A stretch of DNA of 64,000 bases from Ecdyonurus torrentis (taxonomy: Eukaryota > Arthropoda > Insecta > Ephemeroptera > Heptageniidae), in contig OX439129.1 of the NCBI GenBank assembly GCA_949318235.1, forward strand, positions 36,691,027 through 36,755,026. The letters are read 5' to 3'. Shown piece after piece: positions 26,030-38,119 of the stretch. Every line of letters starts with the position of its first letter. Position 1 is the stretch's first letter. The position numbers and the translations under genes are program-made. The notes under the pieces were generated by a model that searched no databases, was not told the DNA's origin, and saw only the letters and a list, made by a program, of their open reading frames with translations.

Positions 26030-27850
26030 AAGCAAAGTGCAGAGCAAGTGGTGCGAGGCTAAGTAGTAAATAACAACACCCTTTTTCACCTTTATGTAAG
26101 TTCTTGTTACTGATAATTAAATATTTTTATTGAAAATTAGTAAAACTATCTCATCGTAGATTATTGAAGGTATTGTCATATGCACACTTATTAGTTCTAC
26201 CTCTACATACCCATGTTTTCTTCCCTGAAACCTGTCATTACAGTATATATTTTATGCATAATAAATGTATGTATGTATTAGATGTAAGTGACAGCTTTTG
26301 TTTTCGGTGTGTATTGTCAGGATATTGTTTCCCTATCAGGTACATATAAATGCATGTACTTATATTTATGTATTATGTAATGTATGATAAAAAAAATGAC
26401 ATTATACGCGTGCATATGTATGTACATATATGTACATAAATACAATTAATGTATGTAAATATTATGCATTACACAGTACTCTGCATTACACATATCATAC
26501 GTGTATACCGGTAAGTATGTATTTATGTATGATGATTGATAATGTGTGCATTATAAAATTCAAACAGATTGTAGATAAACCAGTAATATGTTAGTATGTA
26601 TTGTGGTAGTTTGATGCATCAGTTTATTTTTCATATGAATATATTTACATTGCATTTATATTTTATTATGTTCTTTAAGAGACACTGATGTTATGATCAG
26701 GTTACCTGGCTGAATAATTCAGGCAACTGAAACTAAATTTGAATTTAAATTGTTTTAAATTGTGCTCTATTATACTACGATGCATTCTTTTATTATTTGT
26801 GTGTGCCATAAAAAAAATCCACTTTTTTACATCAATATTCCTTATTATTATTTTATTAATGAATAATATAACGTTCTTAACAGAACTTTTCCGTCATACA
26901 AAAAAGCTTTATTTATTTAATAATAAATATAATAATGTTCATAAACCCTGTTCCCTCTTGCTCAAAAAATAAAAAATAAAAAAAAAATGCGCAATTCCAT
27001 TTAAAAAGCATTAAGTGATCATCATTTTTTTTTTGTGGTTTGGGGTATGAAAAACAGGGTTTACGAATATCATTATTGTTACAATCAGTGGCAATAATGC
27101 ATGCTCACACATCAGTCATACATAATAAATGTCCATACAGTACGTACAACTTGTACGCCGTTACAAGTAAACTTGCATTTAAACTTAAAAATAACAGAAA
27201 ACTTTAACATATATAGTATCTTTGTACCGAGTTATAAGGTACAGTAATACAACGTATAGTGTACGAGTACGTATAGAGTATAAGTAGAGTGTTGAACAAA
27301 GTATAATATATAGAGGAGCATTAAAGTATTAAATTATCCGAATATAGGTGTGAGAATGAACATGCAATATTACCTAGTAGCAAAAAAAAAAAAAAAAAAA
27401 AAGTTTAGAAAGGATGTCATTGATTAATCTGTGCCGACAATGTTATTTTTCTTAAACTTGCTAATGACAATATTAACCATGTTTGTATATTCACTGTTGT
27501 ATAAAATGCATTTTACAGCCTTTATATGGGAGTTAACCATATAGACATACAAAAGATACAAGAGGGGATAAAGGGTGGATTGTCTCTTACCACAAACTTA
27601 AGGAGAGTTGAGAAGAGAGGAGAAATCTATGTTACCAACAAGCTATGCAGTTTAAGAGATTCCCTTTCTTTTTGCTTGCCTGAACTTGGCATGTAACAGG
27701 CAGGAAGCTCTTATCGTATGGCACCCTGATCTTGCATTACAATATATACCGGTAATGTAGCACACTGCAGACATTCTAGCAGTCCAGGTGATAAAGATTT
27801 CCCTTCTTAACTCTCCTTACGTTTGAAGTGGGATACAATCCAACCACTCT
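26030..27850. other. Intergenic region between ELOVL6 and FADD-like gene A
   Basis: AT-rich, with TGTA/TACA-rich simple sequence at about 26,230-26,530 and a poly(A) run near 27,382. A good donor-like TTAT|GTAAGT near 26,095 could end an untranslated first exon of the plus-strand FADD-like gene, which has an acceptor at 28,328. If so, the two genes share a divergent promoter. This is inference only. Confidence 0.4.
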
Positions 27851-27853
27851 CAT

Positions 27854-28061
27854 ATCGATGCCTCCACGTCACTACATCGAGCATCTACACTTTCCAGATT
27901 TCTGACAAAACGGCTATCTACACTTTCCGAGCAGCACTATAACTCGACTAGCGGCCATAAGCTTAACATTGCAGATGCTCGGCGGCGGAAAGTGTAGATA
28001 GTCGTTTTGTCGGAAATCTGGAAAGTGTAGATGCTTGCTTTTGACGCGGAGGTATCGATAT
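27854..28061. mobile_element. Foldback MITE, family with ATCTACACTTTCC arms
   Basis: Palindromic element of about 208 bases. Both arms carry ATATCGAT(G/A)CCTCC and GCATCTACACTTTCC; the centre is GCGGCCATAAGCTTAAC. A second copy in the opposite orientation lies at about 43,339-43,715 and shares the central block GCATCTGCAATGTTAAG. No coding capacity. It ends about 350 bases before the start codon of FADD-like gene A. Confidence 0.8.
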
Positions 28062-28415
28062 ATATTGTCTGGTTAGACCACCTATCATGTATCATCAAAA
28101 GCAATAAAGTTCTAAACAAAAAGATCTGAATTTTGACTTAGCTGCTTTTGTAGATACCCGGTTTGTGCTCTAACACGATGATATGTTTAACTTTAAATGG
28201 TTGTCCCATGTAAACACTGCAAAATTCATTTTATACTATAGTGACTGTACTGCAAACTTTAATCATTCTAAAACTTTATAATTTATAATACAAGTTTCAT
28301 TTACTATGCTTCATTACTTTGTTTACAGAAACTGCAACATCTCATTTACTCCTCAACTAACAATTGACTAAGGTGACTATAAACATCCATACCACTTCTT
28401 TGTACTACATGTGGA

Positions 28416-31400
28416 ATGGTGATGAACAAACTAGAATGTTTGTATATAAATTTGTTAGATAACATAAGAAGTTGTCCCACAGGCAATGAAGCAGTTGTTA
28501 TAGATAACTTCATAAAACAACATCCAATGTTATTTTCTCCCAGACAGATTAGTAAAATTACAAATATAGATCGATTGTTATATGAACTTGACAAACGATT
28601 GCTGATATATCCATCAAGTATTGCATACCTAAATCCCATCGTTGAAGCACTTCATGATCCGTTAGTGTCATCCAATTACAAGAGATATTGTTATGCTCTT
28701 GAAGATTCACTAAGGCCCCAGCAAAATCGACTTTCCTCACCACCACCACCTAGAGCTCAGCCTGATGAACAAGGATTAACACGTGAAGGTATTGGATTGT
28801 TTCTTGTTTAACCAAAATAAATATTTGTTATCTATTACTAATGTATACATTGCAACATATTTGACCTACCATTGCATCTATACAGCACCCTATTTCCATA
28901 CTCTACTTTAAATAAAAAATCAATAGAAAAATCCACTATCCAATAAGTCGATTTGATAGAAAAACACATCTAGATAGATTAGGTAAAATTGGAGAAAGGG
29001 GAAGGAAAGTAATGAGTTTACAGTAGATTGATAATGATGCCGTGGTAGAGAATATAATTTCTAACAGGCCAAAAAATATGAATAATAATAATGAAGCAAA
29101 TAATAGAATTACGTACCAGCAAGGGCCTTACCACAGTAGAAGTTCTATGGAGAGGTCGAAGTCTCACGTGGCACAGTTTTTTGTTATAAAAAAGTTCATA
29201 ACTGTGAGCTTTCGTCATGCATTAATGACATTATCAATCAAATTGATGTGCTCAATAAAATCTCTTCTGTGATTGATAATGTCATTAATACATGGCAAAA
29301 GCTCTCAGTTATGAAACTTTTTTATAACAAAAAACTGTGCCACGTGAGACTTCGACCTCTCCATAGTACCTCTACTGTGGTAAGACCCTTGCTGGTATTA
29401 CTATCCTTTTCTTTATTATTATTGATCCTCATCACGATTTTTTTCCCTTAAATCAATAATGTTAATAATATTGCATTAATAATTTTGGGCCAGGGTTATA
29501 AATTATTTTCTCTACCGCAGCATCCCTGTCAGTCCAAACTCCTTACTATCTCCCTTATCTTCTCTAAAAAAAAAAAAGTTTGAACTAAAATACTAAATCA
29601 GTAATTATCACAATTTAAAATTAACTTAAATAATTGTTACTTAAATAAATGTAACTTATGTAATCAACCCTTTCTTAATTAGGTTAATTTCTTTAATAAT
29701 TTCTTTCAATTTCTTTCTTAATTTCTTAATTATGATACATGATTAATACCTATAATGTAAATATATATGAGAAAACCATTGCGGTTAATGATACTAAAAC
29801 AATAGGATAGAAATAGAAAGAGAGAAATTAGAGCACCATGTATTAAAAATTAATGCAAAGCAAAATTCTCTAATTTTGATAGTTAATGGGACAGGATTCA
29901 AATTAATTCACTAGACATTGCTACAATTTTTTTTTTTTTTTTTTTTTTTATGAAAAGAATTTAGAAAAGGATGGGTTATTCTGTGCAAAAACTAGCCATA
30001 TACATACCAAATATCATCACGACCCAAATCTCGATCTGGCTGGACACTTTTCGTCCATATCCTCTCCAAATATTGTACATTAATAAATTAATAGACAAAA
30101 AAAAGTCGCGGGTCTCAGGCACGGGCTGCTGAAGAGTGCCCGAGACCTGTATTAATGTACAATATTCAGAGCAGATATGGATGAAATGAGTCCAGCCAGA
30201 TCGAGATTTGGGTCGTGATGATATTATGTATATGGCTTGTTTTTGCACAGAATAACCCGTCCTTTTAAATCATTTTCATAAAAAAAAAACTTCCTAGCAA
30301 TGTGTAGTGAATTAATTTGAATCCTGTCCCATCAAAATTAGAGAGTTTCGCTTTGCATTAATTTTCAATGCACAGTGCTCTAATTTCTCTCGTTCTATTT
30401 GTATCCTCATGATTAATATAACTCAGTTAATTAGTTTTGTAGCATAAATACTCAATTTATTATCAATAAATATAATAATAATTCAACCTCCTATTAATGT
30501 GACTGTTTTCTTTATTAATTATTATTTCATTACAGTTCGAAGATTGGTGGCAGATAATATTGGTCGCAAGTGTATGGAACTGGGGCGTCAACTGTCAGTA
30601 CCTGAAGCACAATTAGACAACATTGATGACAGATACAGAGATCATGATACTAAAATGGTTAAAGTATGTGCCATTTTTTTCTTTTTAATTCTTAATTAAT
30701 TAATTTTATTGGGTATTATGTAATCTATGATTATTGGTTTGATTTATACAAATCGCAATTATAACTATGATTTCATATTCTTTTTACCTGTACAGCGCCT
30801 GTGCTATTAGATTTTATTATTATTTGCTGATTATACCTCCATCATTTGCAGGGAGTTTTCTCAACTTTAACAAAGAAGTGCTGTATTTGGTTAACCATTT
30901 TTAACTTTTTTTTATAATTATAGTAACTGTTTTGTGTCAATTTGAAATTTGAATTGAAAGAACTGTATTGATATGACTTAATGGGATTTTTTTTAAGGGA
31001 TTTGAAAATAGTAATAGGTTAGTTTATAAACTGAATTGAAGTACTTTTAAAAGAGACAAGTTTCCTAGCTCCCTGCCCCTGATTTGTTGTAGATATTGTA
31101 TTGTCGTGATTTGCTATAAAAGGCTATGTTGAAGATTAAACTTGATAATATACATGCGAGATTTATGAATATTCCATATTTCTTAAATCATCATTTATTT
31201 AACCAAAAACTGCCATTTGAAATGGGCGATATCATTTCTGGGTGATAATGCAAATTAAAATTCTCCTGGCCTTAAATGGGATAGAAAAGTAAATTTATGG
31301 TGCTGTATCAAGCTGTATCAAGCTATATATCAATATTGTCAATTTTTTTTTTTTGCATTGTTCTTGATATAAATGCATATCATTATTATTATTCGCCTTT

Positions 31401-31704
31401 ATAAATCCAAGCCCCCCTCCCCCCCCCCCATTTATTTATTATTATTATTGTTGTTTTTTAATCACACAATACTGGCCTAGAAATCCAGAATTGCTGGAGT
31501 CATATTCCTCCTTTTTTTATGTGATACAATAGAGATTGCAAAAAACAATCTAACTTTTATCAGGAATTTTGTTTGCAGATTTTTGACATCTTTCAAGCAA
31601 TGACTCCTCCTTCCGAGCAAGTGTGCAAGTTAGTTAAAGCCCTCGACAAGGCCAAAAAAAGAGATCTTGCTGAAAAAGTCCAAGCTCAGGTGCTGAGTCC
31701 ATGA
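28416..31704 (+). CDS. FADD-like adaptor A (DED-like + death domain)
   Basis: Three exons: 28416-28788, 30536-30663, 31579-31704; 208 residues, the same length as human FADD. Donors are GAAG|GTATTG and AAA|GTATGT; acceptors are TTTCATTACAG and TTTTGTTTGCAG. Phases are 1 and 0. The N-terminus (about 5-95) looks like a death effector domain, with IDRLLYELDKRLLIYPS and IAYLNPIVEAL matching its second half, but the canonical RxDL motif is not visible. Residues 125-205 form a death domain (GRQLSVPEAQLDNIDDRY; ...KKRDLAEKVQ). The usual core Trp of the first helix is Cys here (RKCMELGRQL). The expected role is a cytosolic adaptor bridging death receptors or IMD-type proteins to an initiator caspase. 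The start is the first in-frame ATG after an upstream stop; an acceptor at 28,328 suggests an untranslated first exon. Its neighbour at 34,232 is a paralogue. Confidence 0.85.
28975..29570. mobile_element. Foldback element (ACCAGCAAGGG family) in intron 1 of gene A
   Basis: A palindrome of about 600 bases. The outer arms pair GATGCCGTGGTAGAGAA (left) with TTCTCTACCGCAGCATC (right). The inner arms pair ACCAGCAAGGGCCTTACCAC with its complement, and AGGTCGAAGTCTCACGTGGC with GCCACGTGAGACTTCGACCT. It has no gene. Related copies are at about 34,884-35,464 and 52,944-53,268, and an arm fragment lies at about 50,686-50,800. Confidence 0.8.
29802..30413. mobile_element. Large foldback element in intron 1 of gene A
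   Basis: About 610 bases with long imperfect arms (roughly 240 bases each). The left arm carries AGAGAAATTAGAGCACC, ATTAATGCAAAGC, GACCCAAATCTCGATCTGGC and AATATTGTACATTAAT; the right arm carries their complements in reverse order. The outer part is related to the dispersed TAGAGATTAGAGCAC repeats elsewhere. The arms meet around a GTCTCAGGCACGGGC / GCCCGAGAC hairpin. No protein is encoded. Confidence 0.8.
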
Positions 31705-34231
31705 TTTTCATTTAGTGGTTTTATTATCTCAATTTTGTTGATTGTTATTCCCTACATCAATTATGTACTGTACATGTCTGTATTTACCTATTTTTGGCTG
31801 TTACTTACAATTATTTAGTGACTTAAGTTTTATAAAATGTTATAGATAAATGATTTATATCTAATAAATTATGAATTTTTTTTAAAAAAGTGACTATAAT
31901 GATAAAGATTTGATAGAATAGCACAAAGAAAAATTGGAAAAATTTGGGAAGGGAAGTGAGTATTCCCGTGTTAGAGAAGAGGAATTGATTCAATGTCAAT
32001 TTCTCTTCCCGGGCTTTATAGAAGGGATTGTCAGCTATACCCAAATTCCACTAACTGGACGCATCAGTCACCTCCCAGTTACCTGTTAAACTCAAGTAAG
32101 GTACTACCTTCTCCCTCTAAATGTTGAGTACTGAGCACCTATAATAATGACTGCTACTATACTCTCCTAGCTCCCTCTCCTCAAATTCTCTAATTATGTG
32201 TTTCTCTATAAAATCATTATTATTAAGTTACATCTGATACAGTTATGATATTTCAGTTATAAACTGAGAAGAATGTGATTTATTGTGTGCTGTCATAATA
32301 TTTATTTTTGGGTCATTTTAATATTTATAATAAATTTTTAAAAGATCTTTGCTATTTTAGTATTATTGTATTCTTTCAAATGACTATATTATTTTATATA
32401 GGCCTACAAAACACTTGAATGTATCCAGCTTTGTGGAAGTATTTGCAAAAGTTACCAGTTTAATTACCCTATCCTTAGGCTATCCCCCCCCCCCCCCCCA
32501 TAGTTTTTAATAATAAGTTTTCTCTCTTTTGAAAGACTTTGTTTGACGGAATATGTGAATTTTTTTTTTCCGTGATGAAACATGATTTTAGCAAGGATGT
32601 GAAAAAAACATTGTTGTTAATATTTTTCAAATCTGAAATCAAGTGCATATTTTTTTCTTTATATCTAGAGGACAATATTCTAATACAAATGCATATTTAC
32701 AAGTTACTATAATTTTCAATTAAATCCCATTGATTTTTTGACGCCACTAAAATTCAAATGCTAGTATTTAAACTGATGTTTTGTGCCGAAATATGTCAGA
32801 AAATGTGTAGTGAAAAAGGTCTTAAATAATAATAAATTCACTAGTTCTACCTCTTAACGTTGCACAACATGTCACTTTGCGTATACGTAATATACTTTCA
32901 GAATTTCAATTTATTATAGTTAATATTGGCAGACTCAATAAATGTACAAACTTTTTTATAAATAATAATAAGAGAGAGAGAGAGAGAGTAAAAAACTAGC
33001 TTTTCCCACTAAATCCTACCATTGTTTACATGGTGTTAAACAGAGATGACATGCAATTGAATTTTTTGCACATGTCGTGGAAAATAATGTTATTTGGCTC
33101 TAGTAAAAATTAGAAAAGCAATTTTTTTTTTAATATCTTGATTAGGGGTAAAAGCAATATGTTGTATCACGTTGAAAAGTTGATTTCCTGTTCACTTTTT
33201 TATGGCACAATTTATATATATCAAGGGCTATGTGGCATTTTGTTACTTCTGTAATCTCCACAGGTGCAATTTTGGCACATGTGCAATCTTCGCCACACCT
33301 ACTAATCGCACACCTGTACAGGCCAAGCGTATAAAGATGTTTCAAAAGAGGGGAGCGTGGAGAATGCAGATGTGCCAACATTTGCACCGGCGAAGATTGT
33401 GGTAGTACCAAAATGCTGTGTAGTGTGTAGCCCTCGAGATATATAGGTATATATAATGCTGTAAGATTGGGTACACATCAAGCTAATAATATGCACTGCA
33501 AGAATATTACTAAAACCATATAAAGTCTTGCTCACACGTGCAGCAATATATTAAATTTACTTCTTTTATATATTGCATGTAATCTCAATGGGAAATCATT
33601 TTAAATTCTTACACAATCAAAGTAATGCACAATGCAAATATTTCTCTGTGTTAATATTTTCAGACTTAATGCTAACTAGTGTAAAAAGTAATTTAAATTA
33701 TTATTTAAATATTTGTCATTTACTCAAATTACAATATGCTAAAAAAAAAAAAAAAAAAAAAGAGCAATATATATTTAATGAGTATTAACTTCTTGGTTAG
33801 AAGTACATTTTTGTTGTTTAAAATTGCAAAGGAAGTTCTCTCATATCCTGTAAATGTAATTTACATATATGACATTATTCTGTGGTCACTTTTGTCATTT
33901 CACTTCATTCCAATGAACATCTTGTTTTAGTTTTCAATGGTTACTACAAGGTGGCGTTTTCATATTTGAATGTACTGACCAATCAAGTTGGTGAGGTCAT
34001 CAACAGCATCTCTTTGACCTTGTCTACATATATTTTTTATGCACTTGCAGTATATGATAAAACTGTGAGAAATAATTATATCAACGGTGGAGTAAAAACA
34101 ACAATAATGCTAGTGGATGTGTTGAGCTGAAAATATATATTTTGTATGTTTACCATAACAAGATTGTTCTTTTTATTTGTATCATTGTTTTCACATTTAA
34201 ATTCTGTATCTATAGTTAAATAAGTGTTATT
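31705..34231. other. Intergenic region between the two FADD-like genes
   Basis: About 2.5 kb of AT-rich DNA with no recognisable gene. It holds a C run (32,484-32,499), a GA microsatellite (32,971-32,988), a poly(A) run near 33,740 and an imperfect inverted repeat at about 33,256-33,415 (CAATCTTCGCC / GGCGAAGATTG). A TCTATAG acceptor just before 34,216 suggests that gene B also has an untranslated first exon in this interval. Confidence 0.6.
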
Positions 34232-35914
34232 ATGACGAGTGAAGATATTGACAAATCATACAGTGAACTAATTGAAAGAATAAAAGCTGAAGCCAGAAAC
34301 AAAGAAAATTTAATGCCAGATTTAACTCAGTACTTTGAGCCAATGCTATTTCCTAACAAACACTCAAATAAATCTATTTCTAAACAAATTAAAAAACTTC
34401 TGTCTTTTAGTGAAAAAAATGTAATAAATTCAATAGATGACTTGCTGCACCAACTAGAGAATAACAAAATAATAAGCAAAACAAATATAACACAATTAAG
34501 AATTATAGTTGAAAAATTAGATAGTAAAATACTAAACTTTGTATATAAAAACCACAATGAATTGCTTGAGAAAAGTGAAAAACTTTCTGTACAAGATACT
34601 GACAAGTCAGAAAAATTAAGTGACGAAGGTTTGTACATTTCTATTAATATTCAACAATTTTAAGATCTGATCTCTGGCGTATTGCAGTGTAATCAGCATA
34701 CGGTATAGACTACTAAACTTATTTGGTTCAATTTTATGAAATGTAGCATGTTCACATTTTAATCATGACAAAAGAGAAGCCTCTGTTTCACATTTTCTTT
34801 TAATAATAATAAAAAAAAATGCATTCGAATAAAATTAATTTAAGGAAAAAAAAAAAAAAAACTTTGTAGTTAGGATTAATATTAAAGAAAAGGATATAAA
34901 AAAGCAGCAAAATAAAAGGGCCTTATCCTGCTGAAGAAGTTCTTTGGAGAGGTTGAGGTCTCATGTGGCGCAATTATAGTTATAAATTCAACTGAGAGCT
35001 TTCGTCATATATTATAATGACATTATCAATCAAAAAAGAAAATAACTTGAATACATCACTGAGTAGTGTGTAGTCTGTACTCAATAAGTACAAGAGACTC
35101 CACACTACTCTGTGATTGTGCTCAAGTATTTTTTTTTCTTTGATTTACAATGACCGCTTATGTTTACTCAAAATGCCGGAAGAGGAAACCACATGACAGT
35201 AAAAGTGGGAGACAACTTCACTAGCCAGCAGCAATATACTGATGTGAGCCACCTGACACTTTAAGATCACATGGTTTCCTTTTCCGGCACTTCATTTTCC
35301 TGTTGTTAAACATAAGCGGTCTATAAGCGGTTTACAATATAACAAAAGCTGTTATATGAACATTTTAACTGAGACCTAATTGATTTTAATTGAGACCTTG
35401 ACCTATCCATAGAACTACTACTGTGCCAAAGAGCGCCCTTGTTGGCATTTCTTTACTTTTCTTTAATAATTCCATTACTTATTTTTTTTATTTAAGCATT
35501 ATGTAAAATAATTAATATTAAATAAAAATATAATTATCTATTTTACACACGCACACTCTAAATTAACAAAAATCTTTGGATTCTAGTCCGAGAAACAGTA
35601 TGTCAAAGTATTTCCAAGAGATGGGTAGACTTGGGTCGCCAGATAAGTATGCCTGATGAAAATTTGGACCAAATAGAGCATAAATATGGAGACTTTTGGA
35701 GGCGAGCAAGTAAGGTATGTTAATATATAAGGTTTTATATTACTTACTTGACATCGTATAAAATTAGTTCATAATTAATTTTCCTTTACAGGTATTAGAT
35801 TATTTTGAAGCTAACACTCCTGGAGCAGAACAAGGCCCTAAGTTGTATAAAGCTTTAATTGCTGCCAAGAGAAAAGATTTGGCTGAAAAAATATTGCCTA
35901 TGCTACAAGAATGA
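34232..35914 (+). CDS. FADD-like adaptor B (DED-like + death domain)
   Basis: Three exons: 34232-34628, 35587-35714, 35792-35914; 215 residues. Splice phases (1, 0) and the 128-base middle exon are the same as in gene A, so the two are tandem paralogues. Donors are GAAG|GTTTGT and AAG|GTATGT; acceptors are GGATTCTAG and CCTTTACAG. The N-terminus (about 10-110) is DED-like (INSIDDLLHQLENNKIIS, ITQLRIIVEKL), followed by a Ser/Lys/Asp-rich linker with two EKLS repeats. The C-terminal death domain keeps the core Trp (KRWVDLGRQISMPDENLDQI) and ends KRKDLAEKILPMLQE. A death-signalling adaptor role is inferred from domain order. AATAAA lies at 35926-35931, just past the stop. Divergence from A is large, so the duplication looks old or the copies evolve fast. 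Confidence 0.82.
34884..35464. mobile_element. Diverged foldback copy (ACCAGCAAGGG family) in intron 1 of gene B
   Basis: It shares GGAGAGGTTGAGGTCTCATG, GAGCTTTCGTCAT and AATGACATTATCAATCAA with the copy in intron 1 of gene A, and ends in a complementary right arm (CTTGACCTATCCATAGAACT). Its centre is interrupted by two further hairpins: 35,061-35,110 (GAGTAGTGTG / CACACTACTC) and 35,151-35,323 (TGACCGCTTATGTTTA / TAAACATAAGCGGTC), which look like later insertions. Confidence 0.7.
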
Positions 35915-38119
35915 AAAAATTCTCCAATAAAAAGAAAACAAGTTGGTTTTGCATTGCATTTCTAGAATTCTGACATTGCAGAAATACAGAAAATGAAAAA
36001 TTATGTAATGTGTGGATATATTTTATCAGTATGTGATAGAAACCAATTTTGCGCACAGAAATGTGGTACATTTTATGGCCTGTTCACAATGAATTGTAAG
36101 TTCACATAACTTTCACGTAAAAATCCAAATAACATTGATTATTGTATCTTCACGTACAAGTTATGTGAATTTCACATCTTTGTGAACAGATGTTTACTGG
36201 TATCAACAAATTTAGTATTTCAATTTATTGTTATTACTATTATTTTTTGTCCTATTGGTGCTGCATGTATTTTAATAAAAAAAAATACTACCATAGAAAT
36301 TATTTTGCAGTAAAAATATTTATTTACAATACAACCACTGAGGTTACATAAAACATAATTAACTATAACCATTTAAGTGGAGATAGTTTTAAATCTGCAG
36401 ATACAAAAGCAAACAGAAGTAAGAAAAGTATTTAACCATTACTGTAAAGCATGACCTTCATTACTTTAGCAATGGAAAATAACCCTTCCTTTGAAATGTC
36501 CCATTATTTGTTTATACAAGCATAATATATTTTTAGTTATTTACTTTTTGTTTGTTTCAAACCTTTCTTAAATATATAACGCTCGTCAAATGACAAAGAA
36601 AAGGAGCTCAAAATATGTTACAATCCTACGAGCATTTAAGTAAAATAATCTTAGATTAACTGCTTATTTTTGCAGTATTTCCAAGAGGTGTAATTTGATG
36701 TTTAACTAGAATAATAATCAACTTATAATATACAGAAAGAATAAGAAAAAGCAGAACAAGAAAGAGAAAAGTGCAAAAATCTCATCAATTATAGAAAAAT
36801 TAATACAAGTTCTGGCAACCACACAAAACTAAATGAAGTTCTTTTACACATAAATATGAAAGCACAGTTTCTTGTTAGGAGCATTTAAAAGGAGAGCAAG
36901 TCGCTTTAATAAATAAAACTATAATCCTGAGGGTGCTGGCGGATGCTGCGAAAGTTAAAATGTATAAAATATACAATATAAAACAATTTCTTTTGAAACA
37001 CTCAATCAAAGGATCCCTCTATTTAGCTGCATTTTTTAGTTCACTTTTCATGTTCATATATATGAAGGAAAAATCGACTGTGTGATATTGATAGTTAAAA
37101 GATTTGATTCAGAATAATTTTGATTCAATAGCAATTGTTTTTTGTCAAAGCATGTACACATTAGTGTAAAATAACATATCACACAACTTAATTCTTAGTT
37201 TAAAGGTTTATAGATTACCCATATGTATATAATATAGTCCAAATTACTAATTTAAATTTCTGATTCATTATTGAAATTAATGAATTTTCATTCATAAATC
37301 TCGTTATATTTTCTTGTGCTAAGTTCAGATTTTTGAACAAATAGAAAATTTGTTTTAAACATTGTTCAAGTCCCATGCAAAACATAAAATAATACATTAT
37401 AATATTGTTTTTTTAGCAGTTTATTTCCTGCTTCTTTATCTGACCTCTTTAGAAGCAAGAAAAATGAAATAGTTACCATAAAAAAAATAATAATAATAAC
37501 GCACATCCAAAACCTGAAGCAGCCTCATCATTTAATAATTGTATAAATGTTGAATTTTGCATAAAGAAAAGAAAATTACTTAGTAAACCACTAATGCCTA
37601 TATTTTACAAATTAAATATTAATATCTATCCACTACTTGATAGAAACAAAGTAAAAATTAACATTACTCAAGCTTATAAATTTATCAACTGCCTGTTAAA
37701 CTTACAATATAAAAGTTTCTCAAATGTCATTTTTTTAATTAATTATTTATATTTTATAATTTTCTTCTTCTTAATAATAGGTTAATATGTTGTTGTTTTT
37801 GAGAAAGTCATTTTCTTGATAGTTAACAATAAATATGCTTATAAAATTTTTACATTTTTTTAGATTGATTTATTGAACTAAATCTGGGCAATGTTAAAAT
37901 TTTATTATTCACATACAGAATATCCATAATTACATTAATAGATCTTGAATTAGACAATTTTGTTAGGAAAAAAAGAAAAAAAAATTAACACTTTTTGGAC
38001 ATGCTACTGGAAAATAATTAACAAATGCCCCTTAATTTGTGGGGAATAGTTTGTTTACGTGAGCACACACGATAGCAACAGTCTTTGAAGAGCAGAGCAG
38101 GCTCTACTATGAAGTATCA
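35915..38119. other. Intergenic region between FADD-like gene B and eIF4E (tail to tail)
   Basis: AT-rich 2.2 kb separating two convergent genes. It contains the gene B polyadenylation signal, a 110-base hairpin (36,080-36,189), and, on the minus strand near 37,869-37,874, an AATAAA that may serve eIF4E about 250 bases past its stop. No other gene seen. Confidence 0.7.
36080..36189. repeat. Short foldback (CTGTTCACA / TGTGAACAG)
   Basis: Arms of about 45 bases: CTGTTCACAATGAA...TTCACATAACTT pairs with AAGTTATGTGAA...TTTGTGAACAG around an AT-rich loop. A small MITE-like hairpin with no coding capacity. Confidence 0.65.

Noticed and set aside
29018..29451. Paired open frames on both strands in gene A intron 1
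   Set aside because: They repeat the same peptide (HVRLRPLH...STVVRPLL) because they are the two arms of the foldback element.
31823..32044. 73-codon minus-strand frame between FADD-like genes
   Set aside because: Hydrophobic, Phe/Ile-rich composition typical of translated AT-rich DNA, with no recognisable domain.
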